Assembly (NCBI GenBank): GCA_900542305.1
Contig: UQMU01000005.1
Coordinates: 17,526 to 81,525 of the forward strand
Reading direction: 5' to 3'
DNA from: an uncultured Collinsella sp.
GTDB taxonomy: Bacteria; Actinomycetota; Coriobacteriia; Coriobacteriales; Coriobacteriaceae
DNA length: 64,000 nucleotides
Shown here: positions 10,301 to 17,723 of the stretch, one piece after another
Position numbering within the stretch: the stretch's first letter is position 1
Layout of the letters: each line of letters starts with the position of its first letter
Notes under the pieces: model-generated
Database searches by the model: none
What the model was told of the DNA's origin: nothing
What the model saw: the letters and a program-made list of their open reading frames with translations, nothing else
Position numbers and translations under genes: made by a program

Positions 10301-10806
10301 CATGCATGGAGCTCGTCCACGGAGCACTCGACGGCGGTCACCGCATCTTGCTGTTCAGCCAATTTACGGGCATGCTCGATATCGTCGGCAAGCGCTTGGC
10401 CAAGGAGGATATCGCCTTTCTTAAGCTCACGGGCGCTTCGTCTAAGGAGAGCCGCGCCAAGATGGTCGCGCAGTTCCAGGCGGGCGAGGTGCCGGTGTTC
10501 TTGATTTCGCTCAAGGCGGGCGGCGTGGGCCTTAATTTGACGGCTGCCGACGTGGTCATCCACTACGACCCGTGGTGGAACGTGGCGGCGCAGGACCAGG
10601 CGACCGACCGCGCCCACCGCATTGGCCAGCAGCACACCGTGACCGTGTACAAGCTCATCGCCAAGGACACGATCGAGGAACGCATTATGCAGATGCAGGA
10701 GTCCAAGCGCGATCTGGTCAACAGCGTGCTCGGCGGCGATGGTATCTCGTCGGCGCTGTTCACGCGCGAGGATGTTCTGGCGCTGCTCGGTGGTGACGGT
10801 CGCTAG
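7342..10806 (+). CDS. SWIM zinc-finger SNF2-family DEAD-like helicase
   Basis: Large SNF2/RapA-like ATPase, 1154 residues. The N-terminal SWIM zinc finger is visible as Cys78-x-Cys80-x9-Cys90-x-His92. The ATPase core is at the C-terminal half: LRGYQVDGYQWL, Walker A DDMGLGKT (about residue 717), DEAQ box (about residue 815), LTGTPIENRLSELWS, FSQFTGMLDIV, SLKAGGVGLNLTAAD and DRAHRIGQ. ATG 7342 is chosen over the upstream TTG 7330 because GGAGG sits 5 bases before it. Family members remodel nucleoprotein complexes or help recycle RNA polymerase; the substrate here is unknown. The ~600-residue middle has no motif I can name. Confidence 0.92.
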   Translation: MAQGTFVQALRKEAALSGTFMKGRSLMLNGAVLSIEDSGSRFSKNVTVEGSVRGSRGDLYKTHVALDMDEQEVIDYDCDCPAAYRYPGMCKHAIATALAYLDASGIEPVEGLRTPVRTFTAAPKQAARPASAAPAVNPNFPFPAPVPTSPSLMKALSDLSDARMDELAGMRRKLAGTVDPDAPKAVLEPSLVPYYNPLFADRFSWALELRIRCGSVSYVVKDIDGMAAAYVRGGTFSYGKKLTFLHTPEAFDEVSVRLLDLVVATVVYLSDITSSRSASYDFARSGFVAERQLPLSEHDIVYMLDLLRGRTISFEPAWSRGTTTHRSYEVAVELSPVGEDEASAKQPPLLAAKIAPAAGGSYDLRLPADMYCFVSGDVAYLVDTHRARRADAAFAQHAAPFLSRLLPCRTPVHIAAEQVGEFCRMALPVLREYTDLTAPAVLDTVAPEPSFAMAIGVDDGLVTCKITVSYGDWSADLFSLGAPGSPFEEQRPGVPPRDEIAEFRVMDTAALYFDFYEGGLAFEERDDESLFCLLTEGLSALSELGEVMLSDRLRQISVRPAPKLSVRATVKSNLLDVELGASGLSAADLAIYLDSYKRHQTFARLTSGDIVRLDEGARAAFGLAEDLGVDAVDLLDGVSLPASSTLFVDSMLARTPELEADRDAAFRRTVERLDTLGKMDFTVPVSLKATLRGYQVDGYQWLGSLEHLGLGGILADDMGLGKTLQMIAHILARVEAGDAKPTLVVCPASLVYNWTAELERFAPSLDVCAIVGAKAQRRVQIAGADEHNVVVTSYDLMRRDIDEYAEQDFARVVLDEAQYIKNPLTQVARAAKRLPAGVRFALTGTPIENRLSELWSIFDFLMPGLLGTRGSFAKRFESPVEHAEGDSAARLQALVSPFVLRRVKEDVVADLPEKIEDTVMAQLTGEQRKLYLANQDRIAQQVQHREAGEFKKDKLKVLAELTKLRQICCDPHLHYADYKAGSAKLDTCMELVHGALDGGHRILLFSQFTGMLDIVGKRLAKEDIAFLKLTGASSKESRAKMVAQFQAGEVPVFLISLKAGGVGLNLTAADVVIHYDPWWNVAAQDQATDRAHRIGQQHTVTVYKLIAKDTIEERIMQMQESKRDLVNSVLGGDGISSALFTREDVLALLGGDGR

Positions 10807-10907
10807 CCTCGCTCGTTATGTGTTCATTTGCCATGCCGTGGATGGTTCGCCTGCCTTTGGGCATAAGAACCATCGAGAACATTGGCACATCAGCAAAGGA
10901 GAACATC

Positions 10908-11270
10908 ATGGCGAAATTCTTTAAGGACTCCGACGGCAAGCTTGTTGCCGCCCTTGGCGACGGCGTTGCGACCCCTGCCGGCTGCACGGAGCTGACGGCG
11001 AACACCGAGGATGCGGCGCACGAGAAGCACGTGCCTGTTGTCGAGATCGAGCGCGACGGCCACGTCATTCGCGCGCGCGTGGGCTCGACGGAGCATCCTA
11101 TGCTGCCCGAGCACTACATCGAGTGGATTGCGCTTGAGGCCGAGGGGCGCCTGGAGGTCCATTACCTCGAGCCCGGCATGAAGCCCACGACGTTTTTCGC
11201 TGGCGGCTCCAAGACCGGTACCGTCTATGCCTACTGCAACCTGCACGGGCTGTGGTCCGCGACGTTCTAG
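10908..11270 (+). CDS. superoxide reductase (neelaredoxin/desulfoferrodoxin family)
   Basis: A 120-residue mononuclear iron superoxide reductase that reduces superoxide to peroxide in the cytoplasm of anaerobes. The centre II ligands are intact: His41 (EKHVP), His63 (TEHPM), His69 (PEHYIEW), Cys110 and His113 (YCNLHGLW). Glu39-Lys40 supply the usual active-site charge. The N-terminal 36 residues align by eye with the desulforedoxin domain of two-iron desulfoferrodoxins, but only one cysteine (Cys26) is left, so this is a 1Fe enzyme with a relict N-terminal domain. The start is set by AAAGGAG before ATG 10908. A GC-rich hairpin with a T run follows at 11318-11348. Confidence 0.9.
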   Translation: MAKFFKDSDGKLVAALGDGVATPAGCTELTANTEDAAHEKHVPVVEIERDGHVIRARVGSTEHPMLPEHYIEWIALEAEGRLEVHYLEPGMKPTTFFAGGSKTGTVYAYCNLHGLWSATF

Positions 11271-11317
11271 GAGCGCGCCCCCGCTCGGGGTATCATAGCT
11301 AGCATATGCACATGCGA

Positions 11318-11348
11318 GCGCCGGCTGCATTATGCGGCCGGCGCTTTT
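11318..11348 (+). terminator. intrinsic terminator after superoxide reductase gene
   Basis: GCGCCGGC (11318-11325) pairs with GCCGGCGC (11337-11344), followed by TTTT. It ends the superoxide reductase transcript just before the NadE-like gene. Confidence 0.8.
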
Positions 11349-11386
11349 ACTACGGCAACGATGATTTACGACGGAAAGGCTGGGCC

Positions 11387-13372
11387 ATGAAGCTCGCACT
11401 TGCACAGATCGATATGCGCTTGGGTGACATCGAGGGCATTTGCGGCCGCATCGAGGACCAGGCTCGCCTGGCCCATGAGCGCGGCGCGCGCGTGCTGTGC
11501 GTTCCGGCCCCGCTCTTTATGGGTGCCATGCCGGGCAGCCTGGTGGGCGCTGCCGATTTTGAGCACGATATGTTGATGGGCCTGACCGGTGTTGCCGAGC
11601 GTATCCAAGAACTCGATATGATCTGCATCGTGCCCGCTGCGGTTTCGTTTGAGGGCCAGCCCCTGCTCGACTACATGATGCTCAAAGACGGCCATGTGGT
11701 GCCGGCCCGTTCGAGCATTGCCTTGCAGCGCGGTGGGAACGGCGATGCCCGTTGGGCCCCGCCGGTCTTCGACGTGGACGGCGTGCGTATCGCCGTGATC
11801 TTCGACTTGGACCGCGAGCTCGAGATGCTGCCGACCGGCGTCGACCTCATCGCCTATTTCCAGTTCAACGCGTTTGACATGACCGATCGCGAGAGCGCTG
11901 CGATCGCCGCCGTGCGCAGCGGAGCCTACCGCAAGATCGCCTCCAAGCGCAGCGTATGGTTTGCCTGCATGGCGCCGGTCGGTGCCTATGACGAATCGGT
12001 GTATACCGGCGGGTCGTTTGTGCTCGACGACTGCGGTCGCGTGGTGGCCCAGGCGCCGTGTTTTGAGGAGAGCCTGCTGGTTCAGGAGATTCAGCGCGGC
12101 GTGATGCTCGATGCCCTGGAAGATCACGAACTGCCCGAGTTCCGTTCCGAGGAGTGGTTGTGGCAGGCGCTGGTGCTCGCCGTGCGCGACAACGCTCGGG
12201 CCCACGGTGCGTCGCGTGCTGTGGTGGCACTCGAGGGTGACCTGCCGTCATCCCTGCTGGCGGCGCTGGCCGTTGACGCTCTGGGTCCGCGTAACGTAAT
12301 TGGCCTGGTGCTGGGGCGCAACCGTATCTTTACGCCGGCGCAGGAGGAGGCCGAGGCTGCCCGCTGTGCCGCCGTCCGTGCCATCGCCGAGCGTTTGCAC
12401 ATTCGCACTGTCGAGCGCGATGCACCGGATGCGGCGCGTGTGCTCGATCGCGACGTGTCGGCGGGCGATGCCGAGCGCCTGCGCTCGCGTACGCTGGGCC
12501 TCATGCTGGAGGATACGGCGCTCGAGCTGGGTGCGATGGCGTTGAGCCCACTGTCCAAAACTGAGTACGCGCTGGCGGCGCCCGCGCTTTGCGGTGGCTA
12601 CCAGGGCGATTATGCGCCCTTTGGTGACGTATACCTGTCGACGCTCGAGTTTGTGGCGCGTGTGCGTAACCGCACGTCCGCCGTGGTGCCGCAGGAGCTC
12701 GTGACGCTCAACGCGGTGGAGGATTGCATGGAGCGCGTGCTGGCGCGGGCGCTCTCGACGCTCGACGGCCCGGTCGACATGCTCGATCGTGCGGCGCAGC
12801 TGCTCGGCGGACTTGAGCCGGGCGAGGTCGATGGCACGCTCGAGTCACACGTCGACCGCAACCGTCCCTTCGACGACATCCCGATGGCCGCCGGCAAGCC
12901 CGAGGCCTGCTCGCTGCTGCTGATGCTTGTGCGCCAGGGTGAGGCTGCTCGTCGCATGCTGCCGACGGCGCCGATCGTCTCGGCCCGTTCGTTTGTCGAG
13001 CGCGCCTGGCCGTATATGCTCGCGTGGTCCGACCTGGGACTGAGCGGCAAGGAACGCATGACGGTCGATGCGCTGGCGCGCGCCGAGGTGAACCGCTTTG
13101 CTGACGAGGATACAAGCGAGCGCATGCGTGGTGAGATGATGGGCATACTGGGTGACCTGCTGGGTATTTCGCCCGAGCAGATGGAGGAGCTGCGCTCCGA
13201 GGACGGCCAGCGCCGCCTGCACGAGGGCATGAAGAAGTTTGAGGGCGAGGTCCAGGACGCCATCGATAAGATGATGGGCGGCCAGGGTGGTCCGCAGGGT
13301 GGGCCCCAGGGCACGCCGATGCCGCAACCGCCGATGGATCCCCGACAGTTCCCATTCTTTAGCCAAAACTAA
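11387..13372 (+). CDS. NAD+ synthetase-like two-domain protein lacking catalytic residues
   Basis: 661 residues with the architecture of glutamine-dependent NAD+ synthetase (NadE): an N-terminal nitrilase/glutaminase-like domain (KLALAQIDMRLGDI) and a C-terminal ATP-pyrophosphatase-like domain (LAALAVDALGPRNVIGLV). By eye the active residues are absent. The nitrilase glutamate motif PELF reads PAPLF (Ala41). The lysine segment reads VVPARSSIAL. The catalytic Cys segment (consensus roughly GVEICED) reads AVIFDLD. The SGGxDSS P-loop reads EGDLPSS (about residue 284). The C terminus adds a ~60-residue helical tail ending in Gly/Pro/Gln-rich sequence. ATG 11387 gives the conserved N terminus; an upstream in-frame ATG at 11306 lies before the terminator hairpin. 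Its role is unknown; it is probably a pseudoenzyme rather than a functional nadE. Confidence 0.75.
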   Translation: MKLALAQIDMRLGDIEGICGRIEDQARLAHERGARVLCVPAPLFMGAMPGSLVGAADFEHDMLMGLTGVAERIQELDMICIVPAAVSFEGQPLLDYMMLKDGHVVPARSSIALQRGGNGDARWAPPVFDVDGVRIAVIFDLDRELEMLPTGVDLIAYFQFNAFDMTDRESAAIAAVRSGAYRKIASKRSVWFACMAPVGAYDESVYTGGSFVLDDCGRVVAQAPCFEESLLVQEIQRGVMLDALEDHELPEFRSEEWLWQALVLAVRDNARAHGASRAVVALEGDLPSSLLAALAVDALGPRNVIGLVLGRNRIFTPAQEEAEAARCAAVRAIAERLHIRTVERDAPDAARVLDRDVSAGDAERLRSRTLGLMLEDTALELGAMALSPLSKTEYALAAPALCGGYQGDYAPFGDVYLSTLEFVARVRNRTSAVVPQELVTLNAVEDCMERVLARALSTLDGPVDMLDRAAQLLGGLEPGEVDGTLESHVDRNRPFDDIPMAAGKPEACSLLLMLVRQGEAARRMLPTAPIVSARSFVERAWPYMLAWSDLGLSGKERMTVDALARAEVNRFADEDTSERMRGEMMGILGDLLGISPEQMEELRSEDGQRRLHEGMKKFEGEVQDAIDKMMGGQGGPQGGPQGTPMPQPPMDPRQFPFFSQN

Positions 13373-13440
13373 CTATGGGATGGGATTCGCTCCCAACCCC
13401 GATACTTCAACTAAGCACCTCGGCCCTGTTGTGTTATTCT

Positions 13441-13454
13441 AGAACAGACGTTCG
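13441..13454. promoter_or_regulatory. LexA/SOS box upstream of ruvCAB
   Basis: AGAACAGACGTTCG matches the Gram-positive LexA consensus CGAACRNRYGTTYG at 13 of 14 positions. It sits directly after a TATTCT -10-like hexamer (13435-13440) and 56 bases before the ruvC start, so LexA bound here would block the promoter. Confidence 0.75.
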
Positions 13455-13509
13455 TGAATAGTGCGCGGGGCCTTGCCTTGCGATGTGCTTGTGGCGAGGG
13501 GAGGCTGGC

Positions 13510-14031
13510 TTGGTTATCTTGGGTATCGACCCCGGTTTGGCCCATACGGGTTGGGGAATTATCGAGGAGCGGCGCGGCGAGGTTCGCTGCCGTGCCTACG
13601 GTTGTATCGAGACCAGCGCGGGCAGTCCGCTCGCGGTGCGCCTGTCGCATATCGCCCGCGACCTCAAGGGTGTCGTGGAGCGTTATCGACCCGATACCGC
13701 TGCTATCGAGAGCATTTACTTTGGCGCCAACGTTCGCTCGGCCATCCCTACGGCGCACGCCCGCGGTGCTGCACTCGTGGCGCTTTCGGAATGCGCGCTC
13801 GAGATTGGCGAGTACACGCCTATGCAGATTAAGCAGGCTGTTGTGGGCACCGGCGCCGCGGACAAACGGCAGGTCGCGTATATGGTTCGTACGCTCACAC
13901 AGCTCGATCACGACCCACATCCCGACCATGCCGCCGATGCCCTGGCCTGCGCCATCTGCCACGTTAACCTCAGCCGCACCCGGGCGCTTACCGGCGGCGA
14001 GTTCTATCAACAGAGGGGAACCGGATACTGA
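13510..14031 (+). CDS. ruvC: Holliday junction endonuclease RuvC
   Basis: Resolvase that cuts Holliday junctions in the RuvABC complex. 173 residues from a TTG start at 13510, which has GAGGGGAGG 5 bases upstream and yields the standard MVILGIDPG N terminus. The ATG at 13483 would add nine atypical residues and place the ribosome-binding site inside the gene. The four acidic residues are visible: Asp7 (GIDPG), Glu in AIESIYFG, and the pair in HPDHAADALACA. Its stop overlaps the ruvA start by one base (TGATG), indicating translational coupling. An SOS box upstream indicates damage induction. Confidence 0.95.
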   Translation: MVILGIDPGLAHTGWGIIEERRGEVRCRAYGCIETSAGSPLAVRLSHIARDLKGVVERYRPDTAAIESIYFGANVRSAIPTAHARGAALVALSECALEIGEYTPMQIKQAVVGTGAADKRQVAYMVRTLTQLDHDPHPDHAADALACAICHVNLSRTRALTGGEFYQQRGTGY

Positions 14032-14651
14032 TGATCTCCCAGCTCCATGGAACGCTTGTCGAGGCCACGATGAGCTCGGCCGTTGTCGATGTATCGGGTG
14101 TGGGCTTTGAGCTCGGCATCTCGGGCAGCACTGCCGCCACGCTGCCTACACCCGGCGGCGAGGTGCGCCTCTATACCCGTATGCAGGTGCGCGAGGACGC
14201 CATGACGCTCTTTGGCTTTGCCTCTAAAGACGAGCGCACGATGTTTGACCGGCTCGTGTCCGTGTCGGGCGTTGGCCCGCGCCTGGCACTTGCCGTGCTC
14301 TCCACCTATACCGTGGGCCAGCTGTATTCCCTGGTAATGGCCGAGGATGACAAAGGCATGGCCAAGGTTCCCGGTGTGGGCAAAAAGACTGCGCAGCGTC
14401 TGATCCTGGAGCTCAAGAGCACCTTTGCCAAGGACAAGGGCTTTGTGCCGGTCGATGTGATTCCCGGCCAGGTTGCGATGCCGGTTCCTGCCGCCGCGCC
14501 TGCGGCGATCGATGACGCCCGTGCGGCGCTCCTTTCCATGGGCTTTAGCCCGCAGGAGACCGATGTTGCCCTGAGCGGGTATGATGGGCAGAATATGCGT
14601 GTCGAGGATCTGCTCGGCGCGGCGCTTAAGCGACTCGGAATGGATGCGTGA
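14031..14651 (+). CDS. ruvA: Holliday junction branch migration protein RuvA
   Basis: 206 residues, the usual RuvA length. It binds the four-way junction and loads RuvB. It has an N-terminal OB fold (MISQLHGTLVEA), two helix-hairpin-helix motifs (VSGVGPRLALAVL and VPGVGKKTAQRLILEL), an acidic-pin region between them, and a C-terminal UBA-like domain III (ARAALLSMGFSPQETDVAL) that contacts RuvB. It overlaps ruvC by one base and ruvB by one base, so the three genes form one coupled operon. Confidence 0.97.
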   Translation: MISQLHGTLVEATMSSAVVDVSGVGFELGISGSTAATLPTPGGEVRLYTRMQVREDAMTLFGFASKDERTMFDRLVSVSGVGPRLALAVLSTYTVGQLYSLVMAEDDKGMAKVPGVGKKTAQRLILELKSTFAKDKGFVPVDVIPGQVAMPVPAAAPAAIDDARAALLSMGFSPQETDVALSGYDGQNMRVEDLLGAALKRLGMDA

Positions 14652-15718
14652 TGTGGGAAGCCGATGACTCTCAGGACCTGTGGGCGACGCCCGGCAACTC
14701 GCCGGCGGCATCCATGGCGCATGGCGAGCGTATGGTGGGCTCGGAGCTGACGCCCGAGGACCTCGATGTCGACCGTACCCTGCGCCCCCAGCGCCTGGAT
14801 GACTACTGCGGCCAGGAGCATATCAAACAGAGCCTGCGCGTGCTCATTGAGGCGGCGCAGAGTCGCGGCGAGACGCTCGACCACGTGATCTTCTCGGGTC
14901 CTCCGGGCCTGGGCAAGACCACGCTGGCCACCGTTATCGCCAACGAGCTGGGCGCTCAGATCAAGACGACGAGCGGCCCCGCTATTGCGCGTACCGGCGA
15001 CCTGGCGGCCATCCTGACTAACTTGCAGCCGGGTGACGTGCTGTTTATCGACGAGATTCACCGTCTGAACCGTTCGGTCGAGGAAGTCCTGTATCCCGCG
15101 ATGGAGGACTTTGCGCTCGATATCGTGATCGGCAAGGGTCCGGCGGCGCGTTCGATTCGCCTGGATATTCCCAAGTTTACGCTGGTGGCGGCCACGACTC
15201 GTTCGGGCATGCTCACGGGCCCGCTACGCGATCGCTTTGGCATCTCGTATCGCTTGGATTACTACACCGTCGAGGAACTCGCCCAGATCGTGACACGCTC
15301 GGCAACCATCCTGGGCGTGACGATTGACCATCCCAGCGCGCTCGAGATCGGCTCGCGTTCGCGCGGTACGCCGCGCCTCGCCAACCGTCTGCTCAAACGC
15401 GTGCGCGACTATGCGCAGGTGCGCGGCAACGGTCCTATTGAGCTTGATATTTGCCGTCAGGCGCTCGAGTTCTTCGAGATCGACGAGCTCGGCCTGGACT
15501 GGATGGACATTCGCATCTTGGAGACACTTGCCAAGACGTTCTCCGGCCGTGCCGTTGGCTTGACCACGCTTGCCAGTGCGGTGGGCGAGGACCCGGGAAC
15601 GCTCGAGGATGTCTACGAGCCCTATCTGCTGCAGTGCGGATTGATGATTCGCACACCGCAGGGCCGCCAGGCAACGCTTCGCACATTCGAGCATTTGGGT
15701 ATTGAACCGACCGTTTAG
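14651..15718 (+). CDS. ruvB: Holliday junction helicase motor RuvB
   Basis: AAA+ ATPase that drives branch migration as hexameric rings flanking RuvA. 355 residues from ATG 14651, which overlaps the ruvA stop (TGATG); a GTG one codon earlier is possible. Walker A GPPGLGKTT, Walker B FIDEIHRL, sensor 1 AATTRSG and the arginine-finger segment GPLRDRFG are all present, followed by the winged-helix C-terminal domain (TFSGRAVGLTTLASAVGED). The order ruvC-ruvA-ruvB is typical of Actinobacteria. Confidence 0.97.
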   Translation: MWEADDSQDLWATPGNSPAASMAHGERMVGSELTPEDLDVDRTLRPQRLDDYCGQEHIKQSLRVLIEAAQSRGETLDHVIFSGPPGLGKTTLATVIANELGAQIKTTSGPAIARTGDLAAILTNLQPGDVLFIDEIHRLNRSVEEVLYPAMEDFALDIVIGKGPAARSIRLDIPKFTLVAATTRSGMLTGPLRDRFGISYRLDYYTVEELAQIVTRSATILGVTIDHPSALEIGSRSRGTPRLANRLLKRVRDYAQVRGNGPIELDICRQALEFFEIDELGLDWMDIRILETLAKTFSGRAVGLTTLASAVGEDPGTLEDVYEPYLLQCGLMIRTPQGRQATLRTFEHLGIEPTV

Positions 15719-15864
15719 GAATGGGCTTGTTTTAGCGCATCTGTAGGCTATCGCTGGGTATCGGGTAAACATATCGCCGTTCGTCGGTTGCGGGCGTTTT
15801 ACCATTGCGCGCGCGTGCTATGCTGGATTGGTCTTTTTCTCATCCGGTAACGAAAGGACCGCCC

Positions 15865-17532
15865 ATGCCTACTGACATCGAAATCGCACGTTCTGTTACG
15901 CCGCTGCCTATTACCGAGGTGGCCAAGAACGCCGGCGTCGACGTTAAGCATCTGATTCCGTACGGCTTTGACAAGGCAAAGGTCGACTATTCCCTGCTCA
16001 ACGAGCCAACTGATCACCAGGCCAAGCTTGTCCTCGTGACTGCTATCAATCCCACGTCCGCAGGCGAGGGCAAGACCACCACGACCATCGGCCTGGCCGA
16101 CGGTCTGCGTCGTCGCGGCGTCAAGAGCGCCGTGGCCCTGCGCGAGCCTTCGCTCGGTCCCGTGTTTGGCGTGAAGGGCGGTGCCGCCGGTGGCGGTTGG
16201 GCCCAGGTCATCCCCATGGAGGACATCAACCTGCACTTTACCGGCGACTTCCATGCCATTGGTGCCGCCAACAACCTGCTGGCAGCCATGCTCGACAACC
16301 ATATTCAGCAGGGCAACCAGCTCGGCATCGACGTTAAGCGCATCACCTGGAAGCGCGTTGTCGACATGAACGACCGTCAGCTGCGCCATGTTATCGACGG
16401 CATTGGCGGCAAGGCCCAGGGCGTGCCGCGCGAGGATGGCTTCGACATCACCGTTGCCTCCGAGGTCATGGCGATCTTGTGCCTGTCCACGAGCATCAAC
16501 GACCTCAAGGAGCGCCTGGGCGAGATCGTCGTCGGCTACAGCTTTGCCGGCGAGCCCGTCCGCGCCCGCGACCTTAAGGCTCAGGGTGCCATGGCGGCCC
16601 TGCTCAAGGATGCGCTCAAGCCCAATCTGGTGCAGACGCTCGAGGGTACGCCCGCGTTTGTCCACGGCGGTCCCTTCGCCAATATCGCTCACGGCTGCAA
16701 CTCCATCATGGCCACCCGCATGGCCATGCGCTTTGGCGACGTCGCGATTACCGAGGCCGGTTTCGGCGCCGACCTGGGTGCCGAGAAGTTCCTCGACATC
16801 AAGTGCCGCATGACGGGCGTTCGCCCTAGCGCCGTCGTGATTGTCGCCACCGCCCGTGCGCTTAAGTACAACGGCGGTGTTGCCAAGGCCGACCTCAACG
16901 AGGAGAACCTCGAGGCTCTCAAGGCCGGCATGCCCAACCTGCTGCGCCACGTCGACAACATTCAGAATGTCTACGGTCTGCCCTGCGTGGTCGCCATCAA
17001 CCGCTTCCCGACGGACACCGAGGCCGAACTCGAGCTCATCGAGTCCGAGTGCCAGAAGCTCGGTGTCAACGTTAGGCTGTCCGAGGTTTGGGCTAAGGGC
17101 GGCGAGGGCGCGCTCGACCTGGCCGATGAGGTCATGCGCCTGATCGAGCAGCCGAGCGAGCTCAAGTTTGCCTACGAGGACGGCGCCGATGTGGCCGACG
17201 CCCTCGAGGCCGTTGCCACCAAGATCTATCGCGCCGACGGTGTCGACTTTACGCCGGCTGCCAAGCGCCAGCTCGCCGAGCTGCGCGAGAACGGCTTTGG
17301 CAACCTGCCGGTGTGCGTGGCCAAGACGCAGTACAGCTTTAGCGACAACGCCAAGGCGCTGGGCGCTCCCGAGGGTTTCCGCATCACCGTGCGCGAGCTC
17401 AAGGTTTCCGCCGGTGCCCACTTTGTGGTCGCGCTGACCGGCAGCGTTCTGACCATGCCGGGCCTGCCCAAGGTGCCCGCGGCAGAGAACATCGACGTCG
17501 ACAACGACGGCAACATCACCGGCCTGTTCTAA
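15865..17532 (+). CDS. fhs: formate--tetrahydrofolate ligase
   Basis: Makes 10-formyl-THF from formate, THF and ATP, feeding purine synthesis and one-carbon metabolism. 555 residues, matching the family. P-loop TSAGEGKTTTT near residue 65, then the conserved VKGGAAGGGWAQVIPMEDINLHF region (nt 16171-16239) and TGSVLTMPGLPK near the C terminus. ATG 15865 follows GAAAGGA at a good distance; the in-frame ATG 15805... region upstream lacks a ribosome-binding site. It is unlinked to, but functionally joined with, fchA-folD at 33.4-34.9 kb, which interconvert 10-formyl-THF and 5,10-methylene-THF. Confidence 0.97.
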   Translation: MPTDIEIARSVTPLPITEVAKNAGVDVKHLIPYGFDKAKVDYSLLNEPTDHQAKLVLVTAINPTSAGEGKTTTTIGLADGLRRRGVKSAVALREPSLGPVFGVKGGAAGGGWAQVIPMEDINLHFTGDFHAIGAANNLLAAMLDNHIQQGNQLGIDVKRITWKRVVDMNDRQLRHVIDGIGGKAQGVPREDGFDITVASEVMAILCLSTSINDLKERLGEIVVGYSFAGEPVRARDLKAQGAMAALLKDALKPNLVQTLEGTPAFVHGGPFANIAHGCNSIMATRMAMRFGDVAITEAGFGADLGAEKFLDIKCRMTGVRPSAVVIVATARALKYNGGVAKADLNEENLEALKAGMPNLLRHVDNIQNVYGLPCVVAINRFPTDTEAELELIESECQKLGVNVRLSEVWAKGGEGALDLADEVMRLIEQPSELKFAYEDGADVADALEAVATKIYRADGVDFTPAAKRQLAELRENGFGNLPVCVAKTQYSFSDNAKALGAPEGFRITVRELKVSAGAHFVVALTGSVLTMPGLPKVPAAENIDVDNDGNITGLF

Positions 17533-17557
17533 GTCTGCTGCTCATAGCCGCTTGCCC

Positions 17558-17594
17558 GCCCCGCCGCGCCTACCAAAGCCCGGCGGGGCTTTTT
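17558..17594 (+). terminator. intrinsic terminator after fhs
   Basis: GCCCCGCCG (17558-17566) pairs perfectly with CGGCGGGGC (17581-17589), followed by TTTTT. Confidence 0.9.
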
Positions 17595-17630
17595 CCTTCG
17601 TCCCCAAGGGATCATTTTTTGCGGCGGCAA

Positions 17631-17642
17631 TGTTGCGCAACA
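17631..17642. promoter_or_regulatory. perfect palindrome TGTTGCGCAACA, candidate operator
   Basis: A 12-base perfect palindrome 81 bases before the start of the zinc-ribbon gene at 17724. The identical site, with the same AA before it, is upstream of the second zinc-ribbon gene (30305-30316). It suggests a common regulator, identity unknown. Confidence 0.55.
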
Positions 17643-17723
17643 AGAATGGGGATTTTTCTCGTACGGTGTAGTTGGAAGAACTGCGCGGGCGCATTGCGGC
17701 TGCGACGAGAGACGGGAGATGCG

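Noticed and set aside
15799..17421. 540-codon open frame on the minus strand opposite fhs
   Set aside because: Shadow of fhs; repetitive Leu/Val/Gly/His composition, no start signal.
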